This document shows, piece by piece, positions 44,642-55,593 of a DNA stretch of 64,000 nt. The stretch is taken from assembly GCF_000764305.2 (NCBI RefSeq), contig NW_025937992.1, positions 406,358 through 470,357 on the forward strand, written 5' to 3'. Below the pieces are notes generated by a model, which had not been told where the DNA came from, did not search any database, and saw only the letters and a list, made by a program, of their open reading frames with translations. The translations under genes were made by a program, and so were the position numbers. This stretch comes from Hyalella azteca. Lineage: Eukaryota > Arthropoda > Malacostraca > Amphipoda > Hyalellidae. Position 1 is the first letter of the stretch, and each line of letters starts with the position of its first letter.

Positions 44642-47600
44642 CTGGCGAGGAACATTCATGCATATACTGTATTGCTTTTGCATATACTGTATTGTTTTTA
44701 CATATACTGTATTGTCTCTGCATATACTGTATTGCTTTTGCATATACTGTATTGCTTTTGCATATACTGTATTGCTTTTGTATATACTGTATTGCTTTTG
44801 TATATACTGTCTTAATTTTGCAGATACTGCCTTACTCCTGCATATATTATCTCGCAGTTATCTGGCGACTATCAACAGCGCTTAACCTGATACTTTTTAC
44901 TATTCCAAAGACCTTAGTTACGACGTGGTTTTCTAATCACTATCTAATTAGCTAATTTGACTGTAGTAACTTAAAATCACTATTGGTAAGCTAATATTAT
45001 GTTTTTTTTTAAAAAGGCTATAAAGAACTGTACGGTTTCAAAGACTGTAATAAACGTAAAAAATATTGGCATACTTGGCGTTATGTTAGGTAAAATATGC
45101 TGATCGCTAATGCCTTCTCCTGCTGGCCGTACTCCCATACTTATTTACAATCACATAACTTTAATTGGTGTCGCACAAAGCAATTTGAACAGCTTGATGA
45201 AATTAACGAATGCAAAAATGAATACAATAATACTATAAAAGCTCCTTTAATTTCAAGCCATTCTTCGTGCACTATGGTAAGATATGCCTACTGTGACTGC
45301 CTTCACCATGGTTTCCACCCGCTCACATTCATGGACAATAACATAATTCAATTTATGTTTAATAAAACAAATTTGCTTCATGTGATGTAACAATGGCAAA
45401 ATGTGCTTACCGCGGCTGCCTTCGCCAGTTGACCTTCCTCCCTTACTCATATTCAATCACATGTCTTATATTGGTCTAATATAATAAAAATTTGCGCTGA
45501 TTGACGTGAATAAAGCACTCGTGAAATATGCTTACCGCGACTGCCTTCGCCAGTTGACCTTCCTCCGTTACTCGTATTCAATCACATGATTTTAATTGGC
45601 ATAAAATAATAAAAAATTGCGATGATTGATGTGAATAAAGCTCTGGAGAAATATGCTTACCGCGACTGCCTTCGCCAGGTGTCCGTCTTCGATGACCCTG
45701 GAGGCATTGAGGAGACCGCGGGCGAAGGTGTCCATGGCAGCGATGTGGCCGATGAACAAGTCTCGCAGGTCCGTTGAGTCGCGACGAACTTTGGCGTCGA
45801 AATTAAGCCCGCCGGGGGCGAGGCCTCCCTGTACAGCAATTCAATTATTTCACTTTTTAAACAGGATATTAATCCACAGGATATAATAGCCGGCATATAT
45901 GTTCACTCATGATACTGATGATAGAGTAAAAATAATTTTCAACGATTTTCTAACAATTTAGGCAGGAATTCAAAAACGCTGGCCAGTTATAGTACTTTTT
46001 GATGGTATTTGAAAGTGGTAAGTTGCAAAAGCTTCGAAAACAAACAGAATGGACAGACAGAAAAACTAAACATCACTTTCATAAATGAATGAGTAGGGTA
46101 GACCTCTTCTATTATTTATAGGAATACTAGTTGAAAGGCACAAACCTTTACTAAAGCTTCAGAAATAAATGGAATAAACACACTCTTTTAAGTGGTTTAA
46201 TAATCATAGGGAACTTCAACAAGCCCTTTCAAATGATTTAATTATCATGCGTAAATACAAAAAACACTTTGTCGTGGTTTAATAGTCGATGGAAAGTAAA
46301 ATAAGCCCTGTCCAATGATTTATTAATTAACGGTAGGTACAGACCTGCTCGATGACGGTCTTCATGATGACCGTGGCGCTCTTCACGTCCATGGGGAACT
46401 GGTCGGTGTCCCAGCCCAGGTCGGGGGAGCCCGTGTTCGCGTCAATGCTGCCCAGCTTCCCGTAACTGAAAATAAATGCAATTTAATGTAATTTGAACGT
46501 TACTTCCTGCAATTGAAAATAGTCATAACTTATCGTCATAACTTATATTAAAGTCAAAACATATATGACTTACATAGAGGACATGACGACGTCATGTTCA
46601 TAATAGTGGCCAGCCAGGGTGGTGTAGCACGACTTACATGGAGGACATGACCACGTCATGTTCATAACAGTGGCCAGCCAGGGTGGTGTGGCACGACTTA
46701 CATGGAGGACATGACAACGGCATGTTCATAACAGTGACCAGCCAGGGTGGTGTGGCACGACTTACATGGAGGACATGACAACGTCATGTTCATAACAGTG
46801 ACCAGCCAGGGTGGTGTGGCACCACTTACATGGAGGACATGACCACGTCATGTTCATAACAGTGACCAGCCAGGGTGGTGTGGCCCCGACTTACATGGAG
46901 GACATGACCACGTCATGTTCATAACAGTGACCAGCCAGGGTGGTGTGGCACGACTTACATGGAGGACATGACAACGTCATGTTCATAACAGTGGCCAGCC
47001 AAGGGTGGTGTGGCACGACTTACATGAAGGACATGACCACGTCATGTTCATAACAGTGACCAGCCAGGGTGGTGTGGTTAGGCTCGATGTTGAGTTTGAA
47101 ATGATCGCTGAGGTCGTACTGATGTAGGAAGGCCATCACGGTCTGGGCGTCGTAGTCGTACTGGTGACGCGTCGGCTCCTTAGGTTTTGGCTCAATGAGG
47201 AGCTGGCCAGTGAAGCCTATCTTCTCTTTGTATGCTGTGAAAGAGACCGTACGTTTTAGGCATTATGGACCAATTCGCTCGCTAGGTCACGTACATTATG
47301 CAGATTTTGTGTAATGGTAGAAATCTCTTTAAATTTGCTGGATATTTCGAATATTTGCTAGACTAAAAATATAGATTTGAAAAACTATTGACAACTTCTC
47401 ATGCCGCAACCTCCAGTTGCTAACATTAAGCTTACCAAAATTAGGCAGTTGTTTTCAATTAGTCAACCCTCCTCAAAGTTTTTAAAAGCAACACCACTTC
47501 ATATCGAACAATACATTTTTGAAAGTCGTGCACGAAATTTAAATGTGGCGAAAAGTTTAATCAAGGCACCTATCGATCTCTCTTGATGTCACCGAACTTT

Positions 47601-50600
47601 GCTGTTAACAAATATCACATATCGCTTTGGCGATTATTGTTTCTGTCCGATTATGGCTTATATTCTAGAATGCAAACCATATTACGTTTTAATGTCCTAC
47701 CGGCAGGTTTCTGGATCGGCCTCTTAACTTAACTAGGAATAGTTGCACTAGCACGCCATACATCATCAGATGGACTATTGCTTACCTACTAATATTTTCA
47801 TAAACGCGGTTATTTAGGTGTGGTTCAACCCAAAGATATTCTGTTAGAAAATTCAATAAAAAATAGTCCATTTATAAGTGTTTTTTCATACACTGAACCG
47901 TCCAATAGCTTTACCGACAACCATTTTGAAGAATGCAGCCATGTGGTCGAGTTCTCTTTTAACGTCGGTGTTGAGGAGAGAGTTGTAACCTTCCCTGCCG
48001 CCCCAGAAAACGAAGTTCTCAGCGCCCAACCGCTTGGCGATGTCCAAGCACTTCTTGACCTGCGCTGCTGCGTAGGCTGTCACGCGAGCGTCGCTGCTCG
48101 TCGCAGCACCGAGCATGAATCTGTAAGATTTAAAAACTATTAACCATGTAATTTATTCTTGGTAGCCTTATTAAGCGTTTCGGATGTAACAGTCCCAGGC
48201 CACGCTGGAAGACCTGTCACGCAGCAATCACGACCTTATAGGCATGGCATTACCAGGCAAGGCATTACAATCTTTGATATACACGCTAAGAGATGTTTTT
48301 ATGAGAAGGGCAAAAAAAAAAACTCACAATAAGCTACCAAATAGACGACGTTGGTCAGATTCTGATATCTTTCTATCATGGTCAATGAATTATTAATCAA
48401 TGTGAGGTGATTGTACTCTTCATTAAACCCATTCGAGTGCGGTTTCACAGACATTTACGTTATTAACTATTTATGTGCCTGCAATTTGTGTTCTCGTGTT
48501 TTTAATAATGAGTTATGTCAAAAAGCAGTTATCAGAGAAAGCTTTTTTTATGAGTTATGAGAGAAAGCAAGTAAATAAATTAGTAATGAAAAAACTTTAC
48601 TACTAAAAAATAGAAAAATTCTTCAATTGCTCTAAAATCGAGCACCAATATCTGACCGTGGGTGAGAGAAGAGGTTGCTGGTTGCCCACAAGAGCTTCAC
48701 GCCGGTTTTCTGCATGAGCTCCTCCGCGAGGTCGGCGATGATGTCCAGGTTGGCGTTGGTGCTGGAGAGGTTATTTCCTTCTGGGGCGATATCCCGGTCA
48801 TGGAATGTCCAGTACTTCACTCCTGCACAACAAACACAAGATTAAAATCCATTTAAAATCTCTCTGCGATTTAAATAAATTCCTTTTTGACCCTGAGTCT
48901 CGATCCGTATTAATTTGAAATCTCCGTAAACTCTCATCATGTCCATAAGAGGGTTGGAAGTGTTTAGTTTATTTGAAGTGAAGTAAACAGTCAATCAACT
49001 TGAAAAATGTTTTTATCAGGATATCAAACTTATAATTACAATTTGTCGCTATCAAGTTCTTTCAGTTGAAGTTATGCTTGCTTGCATGTCACTATACCAA
49101 GTCACCGAAGGATCAAGAACTTCCCATACTTTCATTCTGTTTACAAAGTCAAGTGTAAAGTCAACACAATAAATAGAAGAGCTCTTTCTGACAGACGTAC
49201 GTCTCTATGTCGATTATTTAATTATATATCTTTCATTTCATTCATTATTTATCTTTCAGTTATCATTGTCTATCAATAATATTGAGAAACTGATTTAGTC
49301 TCTGCACTGAAAATCAATACAATATTTCCAAAATAACATAACAATTTTAGCACCCACATTCAATCCAGTAAGCTTAATAAAAATGTAAAAAATGTACCCA
49401 ATTCATTTTTAAAAATGTGTTCAGCTGAGTCAGAAGAATTATTGAGAATATGTGAATTTAATTAGTGTAAAAGGAATTACCCGAGACACAGGTACGGTAA
49501 ATGTATTATCCTAGTCACTTGAAATTATTACCCTACTTGGAAAAATTAATTCCCTGTAAGAATTTATAAAAACGAACCAAGTTTAGTGAAGAATTCAAAG
49601 GCGGCTCGAAGGCGCTGCTTCGCGGCCTCCAGCGTCTCGGTTCCGTCGTCCCACGGACGCGTGATGGTGCCGCTGCCGAACGGGTCCAAACCTGAGAAAA
49701 AACTCTGTGATAATATAAAACTTTCATGTAATGACTTGAAATTATTAGCAAAAAATTAAAAAAGCTGTTAGCAGGTACAAAAACAGTGGGGTAATTTTGT
49801 ACCCATCAACACGGGAAGTATGAAGAACGAAGAAATTGAGATAGAGATGATCTACCCAAAACACAAAAAAAATATAACTCAGTACTCAGTGCAGTGAGTG
49901 ACAGAGAGCGCCTTTTTCTCGTCGACGAAAACATGAAGTCACGGACGGACAGACGGACATGGCGAGCACACAAGTGGATTTTTTCATAAATGAGAAAATG
50001 CGCTAAAAACCCTATTAAATTTTTGAGTGGACCCCAAAAGGCGACACATAATTAGTACTGAAGTGAATATACTAGAAAAAAATTGAATACCATCACATGT
50101 ACGTCTTTTTAACTTCAAAGAAAACTGCCAAGCAACAAATGGAACATTACAACTCCAACAGTAGCTTCTGGGCATTAAATGAAAGTTTTAGGAATGGGTT
50201 CAGAAGTTAAATGGTTTAAAAAATCATCAATCTCGAACTAAGCCAGAAGATTTTGTTAAAGAAGGTTAGTTGTTTCAACAAACCATATGATCAAAATACT
50301 GTTGATTATTTTTATATCATATTGATCTTTATGTCGTTCCACACATCTAATTCTATGTTTGCTATACAGCCAAGGTAACTTGCTCACCGACGCCCCGGAA
50401 TGAGTGCCAGAAGCAAACCGAGAAGCGCAGCCACTCCTCCATGGTCTTGCCCCTCACCACCTCACTGGCGTTGTAGTGGCGGAAGACCAGCGAGTCGTCG
50501 GCCGGGGCTGCTGGGTTGTACACGATCTTCGCGATACCTGAAAATGTTGTAGCAATTTAATAATATTCTTGAAAAAAATTAATGAGAAAGGTGTCGTTTT

Positions 50601-51221
50601 ATCTGAAGAAGACATGAGACATGGCATAACACAAAATATCGCAGTAATTTTAGTTGAAATAATATTTGTACTCAGCCGGCCATTCAGAATTTGTACCTCA
50701 TGAGCCCCAGTTATTGGCCACTGAGTTCGTTATCAAGAAGAATTAACTAACGTATTTTCACAATACTACTGCATTGTGCAAATTTATTCCCGACAACATT
50801 GGTTCGCAAAACGTAATAAGAATTATAAACGAGCATTGTTCATTAATGTTCATTGTAAACTCTTTAATTACTTATCCCTATTTTGCATTTGAATATCCCC
50901 ATCATTTACATTCATCCTTTTTTCTGAAATTAGAAAAATCGTAGAAGAAGTTGGTTGAACGCATTTCCAATGAACGTTTGTAAATTTTCAGCATTCAAAT
51001 GAAAAACAGCAAAACTATCATTCGAAACACTCGACATTTATGTCAGTATGTACCCCCACTATTTTCAAATATTTTTATTATTTTTGTTTCAATCATTCAA
51101 AAACATGCCGATTATTTTAAGTTAAAAAACTGGCAGTTAGAATGTTTTTTCGACTGGATTTTACCTCACCTGGAAAATATTCGCCGTTGGACGCGGCAGC
51201 TTTGTTTCTTTTAACTGACAT
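44483..51221 (-). CDS. xylose isomerase, complete nine-exon gene
   Basis: Xylose isomerase interconverts D-xylose and D-xylulose (also glucose and fructose) using two divalent metal ions. The coding exons are 51221-51170, 50537-50388, 49691-49578, 48822-48657, 48120-47915, 47234-47024, 46465-46345, 45828-45661 and 44641-44483. They total 1347 bases and give 448 residues. All introns are GT-AG and all phases agree. Catalytic His113 and Asp116 lie in [10 protein letters not shown]. Metal ligands are Glu244 (IEPKPKEPT), Glu280 and His283 (NIEPNH), Asp308 (DANTG), Asp319 and Asp321 (WDTDQF) and Asp351 (GGLNFDAK). Lys246 is the substrate lysine. All sit at +12 relative to class II bacterial numbering. 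The protein has no secretory leader, so it is probably cytosolic. GC-rich exons stand out from AT-rich introns. The gene is intact and presumably functional. Animal members are patchily distributed, and an ancient transfer is possible but untested here. Confidence 0.95.
44661..44850. repeat. 20-bp minisatellite at the 3' end of intron 8
   Basis: CATATACTGTATTGCTTTTG repeats with an exact 20-bp period from 44661, about 9.5 units, with decay at the right end. It is transcribed as part of intron 8, and its left edge is only 20 bases from the exon 9 boundary, where the branch point and polypyrimidine tract would normally lie. Confidence 0.95.
45091..45672. repeat. ~125-bp tandem array duplicating the exon 8 end and donor
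   Basis: Marks equivalent to the exon 8 donor start at 45099, 45286, 45405, 45530 and 45655 (the real one). The two youngest spacings are 125 bp. The units at 45405 and 45530 keep the minus-strand string GGCGAAGGCAGYCGCG|GTAAGC, that is about 22 exonic bases plus an intact donor. The two farther units are strongly diverged and have lost the donor. The array therefore grew from the exon-intron boundary into intron 8. Confidence 0.88.
45661..45828 (-). CDS. xylose isomerase exon 8
   Basis: This exon has 56 codons, phase 0 at both ends, residues 341-396. It begins [20 protein letters not shown], which holds the metal ligand Asp351, and ends GHLAKAVA. The donor is GCG|GTAAGC. Confidence 0.95.
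46345..46465 (-). CDS. xylose isomerase exon 7
   Basis: This 121-base exon covers residues 300-340. It contains [19 protein letters not shown] with metal ligands Asp308, Asp319 and Asp321. The acceptor is ATTTTCAG and the donor is GAGCAG|GTCTGT. Confidence 0.95.
46567..47078. repeat. 64-65-bp tandem array duplicating the exon 6 end and donor, eight units
   Basis: The string (G)ACTTACAT, the minus-strand donor AT|GTAAGT, recurs with spacings of 64, 64, 64, 64, 65, 64 and 65 bp, its first base lying at 46567, 46631, 46695, 46759, 46823, 46888, 46952 and 47017. Each unit holds about 57 exonic bases of exon 6 and about 7 bases of intron. Units are nearly identical, so the array is young or homogenised. 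The unit at 47017 is the functional exon 6 boundary. Confidence 0.96.
47024..47234 (-). CDS. xylose isomerase exon 6
   Basis: This 211-base exon covers residues 230-300. It begins [20 protein letters not shown], with metal ligand Glu244 and substrate Lys246, and ends [22 protein letters not shown], with Glu280 and His283. The donor at 47023 is the most upstream of eight identical ones. Any later donor would add an in-frame TAA at 47022-47020, so this choice is forced by the reading frame. Confidence 0.93.
47915..48120 (-). CDS. xylose isomerase exon 5
   Basis: This 206-base exon covers residues 161-230. It contains the family signature [17 protein letters not shown]. The acceptor is AATCTTACAG and the donor is GTTGTCG|GTAAAG. 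Confidence 0.95.
48657..48822 (-). CDS. xylose isomerase exon 4
   Basis: This 166-base exon covers residues 106-161. It contains [15 protein letters not shown] with catalytic His113 and Asp116, and ends [12 protein letters not shown]. The donor CACG|GTCAGA is weaker than the others. Confidence 0.95.
49578..49691 (-). CDS. xylose isomerase exon 3
   Basis: This 114-base exon covers residues 68-106. It begins [20 protein letters not shown], the conserved GxDPFG region, and ends FFTKLG. The acceptor is TTTTTCTCAG and the donor is CTTG|GTTCGT. Confidence 0.94.
49870..50009 (+). repeat. dispersed hairpin element, copy 3, in xylose isomerase intron 2
   Basis: A palindrome with one changed base (ACTCAGTGCAGTGAGT) is at 49884-49899. 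AGCGCCTTTTTCTC starts at 49907, and GAGAAAATGCGCT is at 49992-50004. It has the same layout and orientation as copy 2, with a shorter GGAC-type core. It sits inside intron 2, opposite in sense to the gene's transcription. Confidence 0.82.
50388..50537 (-). CDS. xylose isomerase exon 2
   Basis: This 150-base exon covers residues 18-68. It contains [20 protein letters not shown] and [13 protein letters not shown], matching the N-terminal region of the family. The acceptor is CATTTTCAG and the donor is GGCGTCG|GTGAGC. Confidence 0.95.
51170..51221 (-). CDS. xylose isomerase exon 1 (first coding exon identified)
   Basis: It encodes [17 protein letters not shown] plus one base. GEYFPGI is the expected N-terminal match of the family. 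The ATG at 51221-51219 gives a normal family length. The frame is also open for seven codons upstream to an acceptor-like TTTTTTTGCTCAG ending at 51243. The exon may therefore begin at 51242 after an upstream 5' UTR or coding exon that I could not locate. Confidence 0.8.
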
Positions 51222-51244
51222 CTTGCAATCGAGTTCCTTAACCT

Positions 51245-51850
51245 GAGCAAAAAAAGCAGAACGTGAAAACATGGCTTGTAAAAACTTATGATATAAGACC
51301 GAAGAAAATGTGAAGACAATTCAGCATGTTATCATTAGGTGTGCTTTTTATTAAAGAATGGTGTATTTTCTTGTTATTTTAGAACCTAAATTTTTGGGTA
51401 ATTGGAAATTTAAGCAAACTAACAGTAAAAGTACTTTTAGAAACATCAGGTGCACCTTAGACATATTTACTACATTTTTCTCCCTGTTACAAATGTGATT
51501 ACCATATTCTTTGCAAAAATATGTCAACATCTCGCCCCTTAAATTAAAGTTATTATATTTAAATATTAAATGTAATAAATTACAATTAATTTATTACATT
51601 TACTTTTACATTACATTTTTAAATATTTACATTACATTTTTAAATTTTAAATTATAATTACAACGAAATTATTTAAATTTAGTTTTAATTAAATATTTGC
51701 ATTAAATTTACATTTTACATTACATTTTCAAATATTTAAAAAAGGCCGCAGAAAATATTATTTTCTGATAAAAAAACTATCACAAATGTACGCTGTATTA
51801 ACGAAAAAAAATCCATGGAAAAGTATTGGATTCTTTTACCGTTTTGAAAA
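51245..51850. other. AT-rich 5' flank or first intron of xylose isomerase
   Basis: No further exon was recognised. Between 51540 and 51740 the sequence is a low-complexity mix of ATTTACATTACATTT. The promoter could not be located. Confidence 0.4.
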
Positions 51851-51854
51851 AAGT

Positions 51855-52135
51855 ATTCACAATATTGATTACAATGAGAACGTGTCAGTGCGTGTACACA
51901 GTGAAGTAGAATGTCTTCACAGTATTGATTAAGATACGAACGTGCGTGTGTACTGACGAAGAAAAGGTGTTCAAAGTATTGATTAAGATACGAACGTGCG
52001 TGTGTACTGACGAAGAAAAGGTGTTCAAAGTATTGATTACTATATGAACGTGCGTGTGTACCTCATGAGAAAATAGGAGTGTTTACAGTATTGATTACGG
52101 TGTGTACGTGCATGTGTACATTTGAGTGCATGTAA
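51855..52135. repeat. 54-60-bp tandem repeat, five units, 5' of xylose isomerase
   Basis: AGTATTGATT (or AATATTGATT) recurs at 51861, 51921, 51975, 52029 and 52087. Each is followed by a GAACGTGCGTGTGTAC segment. The two central 54-bp units are almost identical and the outer ones are diverged. Confidence 0.9.
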
Positions 52136-52139
52136 TATA

Positions 52140-54200
52140 AGTGTCGCCTCTGATGCAGGTCCTACTGATAAGCGTGTCCCTGATAACGCTTTCGTACCAC
52201 TCTTGTGTCTCTGCTTTTGTTGTTAAAAATCACCCTGGGAAGTTAATGAGACAAACCTTGGGAAATTGAAGCCTTCATTCAATCAGTTTAATAATTTGGG
52301 ACTGTGGGACGATCAGAATGTTTTTTTTATACAAAAATTAATTTATTTAATTAAATTTATTTCATTCTGTTTTCTAAATCTCGTAATTGTATATATAAGT
52401 TAATTAGTAGTCCGGCATTGAAAATTATCGCTAACAGTGATTGTTTGTGAGCAGTTAGTAAATCAAATGGCAGGCGATTATCTATGGGTAGAAGATTATT
52501 TTGGGAAAAGTTGGGTAGAAAGACAATTCATCGAAACAATTTGCATAAACATTTTCACTCATGTTCACTACAGTATAATGGAAATATTTTCATTTAAACG
52601 GTTACAGAGATGTTCGAATTTTTTAGCTCGCAAATAAGCCTTAGTACTATATGAGTCATAATTAAAAATAATATAATTGAAAATAGTACAATGCGCCAAT
52701 GCTAATTAATGATCAAACAATAATAAAAAATGAATTAATAACACAGAATGCTGTCGAGGCGGTCATGACGATAACGAAAACTACATTCATGAAAGATTAT
52801 TCTTTATCCGTTTATAAGTGTAAGCCACTTGATGCAGTGCATGTAACTATCGAACAGTAATTGTAGCCTTGGTCACGATGGCATTTACATGTCATGATCA
52901 ATGCAATATTTTGCATTAATCAGAAGTTATTGTATATCATTTATAAGGCCCTTTTGTTTTTGATTTATGAACTATCTCAAAAGCCAACAGTGTTTTCAAG
53001 TTGTAGTTAATTCACAAATAAAAATATTCCCAAATTTCTCACAGGAATGCGAGAAATTGGATACAAAGTATTCATTGGTGATAATTTTATTCACTTCCTC
53101 ACTGGTAAATGTTATTAATAAAGCGATGAAAACATTGCATCGTTATCGATTTGATGGCTTCCCCATGTGTATTCAACGTATTAATAATTTCGTCATATAA
53201 AGCTGTATTACTTATAAACAAACTTTACTGTGAATTTGTCTCTATTTTGCATTACACGCTGTGCCAGCTGAATCTCTGGCAAACGTTTTTGGAATATCAA
53301 ATTAAAATAAGTTTAAAATTACCGTTTAAATTAAAATTACAGTTTAAAATTAATTACCAAAGAGAATTAGACTTCATTGCAGAAGTAAATACACAAACAC
53401 TTACACTCAGAAGCCAGAAATCTCCCCAGAATTCTATTTTATGAAGACCTCAACGTTCCAGCCTGACCAGAACGAGAGGAGAGTGCGAGTCTAAACTTGC
53501 AACTCATCGAGCGGCGGTTGACAGAGAATTGACCAAACACGTTACACATGTGCCACACAGAAAAATTGAGAGATTTGTCCAAATATAGATGCACATATTT
53601 CCCATGTTTTGTCCATCCTGACTCAGTTTTTCACGGTTAAATTACGTATTAGTGCTTCATGCACTGATGCACCATTTGGACAATATGACACATTGATTTT
53701 TCTGGTAGCATGGCAGTTCACGGCCCAGCTGAGTGTGCGCGCTGCTCCCGAAATTGTCATTGTGATGACTTATTAGAATTTACCCGCCATGTTAACCAGT
53801 TTGCCGCAAATATTATTATATTTCGAAATAAAATGAGTAATAATTATTGAATGCCAACGTGTTAAGCTTGATTCTACAATCTATTCGACTATATGTGCTG
53901 CTTGTGTTGCTGACTAGGCGATGCTCAAGAGAGAGCCGGAAGACTTTGGTGGCTTTGATCATCTTCTTCATTTATATTTTTATATTATTTTATAGATATA
54001 CATTTTTATATTATTTATAAAATATATTTTTAAAATTTCATATTTTATTAATATTACCAATTTTATAACAATCGATGACAATACTGCTTATGAATGACAT
54101 GTGATTGTGAACGAGGGTTCCGTGTGCGTCTTGTATTGTGTATGAAGCCATCGATATACATTATACATTAAGGCAGGAGCCGGTTTCCTCAGACGACCTT
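52140..54200. other. AT-rich non-coding stretch
   Basis: No gene was recognised. ORFs at 52437-52637 and 52967-53444 have no motif. An ATTTTTATATTATTT-type low-complexity tract lies at 53970-54040. Confidence 0.5.
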
Positions 54201-54204
54201 GATG

Positions 54205-54735
54205 GCTCAGGGAGCAGCTGCTGCTGCTGCTGGTGTTGCTGCCGCGTGGCACACCAGTTTCAGTCAGAAAACTTTACTGAGCTGTATTGCTGCTGCTTAC
54301 TGAGCGGCTATATCTGCTGCTGCTGCTTGTTTTGCTGACTAAGCGATGCACAGGTGTGAGCTAGAAAACTTTACTGAGCTGTATCTTCTGCTGCTACTAA
54401 TGCTGCTGACTGAGCGGCTATATCTGCTGGTGCTTGTGTTGCTGACTGAACGATACAAAAGTGTGAACCGGAAAACTTTACTGAGCTGTATCTGCTGCTT
54501 GTGTTGATTGTGTTACTGACTGAAGTCACTGAACGATGCTAAATTGTTAGCTGGAAGACTTTACTGAACTGTATTGCTGCTGCTGACTGAGCGGCTATAA
54601 CTGCTGCTGCTTGTGATACTGACTGAACGATGTACAAGTGTTAGCCGGCAGATTTTTTTATCTATTTCATCAGCTGTTGCTAGAGTTGCTGACTGACTTG
54701 CTGTGTCTGTTGCTGCTGAGAGCTGACTGAGCGGA
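54205..54735. repeat. degenerate ~83-107-bp array rich in CTG triplets
   Basis: ACTTTACTGAGCTGTAT or a close variant occurs at 54271, 54368, 54475 and 54558. Between these lie (CTG)n runs and GCGGCTATATCTGCTG. Variable spacing reflects changes in the CTG tracts. The short Cys- and Leu-rich frames it opens are composition by-products. Confidence 0.85.
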
Positions 54736-54739
54736 GCAC

Positions 54740-55590
54740 AAGTGTGCGTCGGTGCGCTGGATGGGTTTGCAGCTGCGGATACTTAAGCGAAATATCGAGC
54801 TTCAAAACACGAATGCTAAAACGTTACCATATATTCAATCAAAGCGTTTAAAAATTCTCTACAAATTTTTTTGGTTTACATTTGCGCAAAAATTGATATA
54901 TTTTCAATTCAAGATTGAATTTGAGATCATAAAATTGAAATTCGGTGTTCCGGTCTTAATTACATGCGGGTTTTTAATTGAATTTACGAGTAATTAGGGG
55001 CATAATTTAAACTATCGCTTTGAAAGTCTAATTAGTTATAACTATATCCTCCAATTCATTTTGATTGGAATTGATTTATTCTTTATTTATATTTTAAAAG
55101 TTCATTAGGGGGCGTTTCTGTTGCCCTTTCCGAACATATTGAGAATGTTGCTATGCCTCCATCTTCATAAAGAAAATAAATTGTAAATAAGATAATTGAT
55201 AAAAGGAATTGAAGATGGGAACTGGGGAATTTTGTTTATACTAGAGAAATAATATCCAATAACTCATTAATGGTACCGATCATTTTGTGTTTATCCAAAC
55301 AGAAAAGACCAAGCAACGAAAAAGTTGTTATCAATTCATGTGCTAACGATTTTATATTTTCATAGATCAACCCTAAATTATTTTGATTATAATCGGGAAA
55401 AATGAAGCGCTGCTGTTTATTAAGAAAATAAGAGCCATCAAAATATATTTTTACCTTAACTCCGGATATAGAACCCAAAGATGACAGAGCGGCACACACC
55501 ACACGTGACCAAGCCTGGACCACAACTGGTCATGATATGCGTATATAGCGTGGACGCCAACCAATACAGAACGCACATGTAAAGGCCTTG
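54740..55590. other. non-coding stretch
   Basis: No gene was recognised. ORFs at 54752-54997 (plus) and 55236-55523 (minus) show no family features. Confidence 0.45.
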
Positions 55591-55593
55591 CGT

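Noticed and set aside
45097..45456. ORFs inside xylose isomerase intron 8
   Set aside because: They fall within the ~125-bp array that duplicates the exon 8 boundary and are not conserved between units.
46567..47016. Additional coding exons formed by the repeated exon 6 segments
   Set aside because: Using any later donor adds an in-frame TAA at 47022-47020, and the next family block is supplied directly by exon 7.
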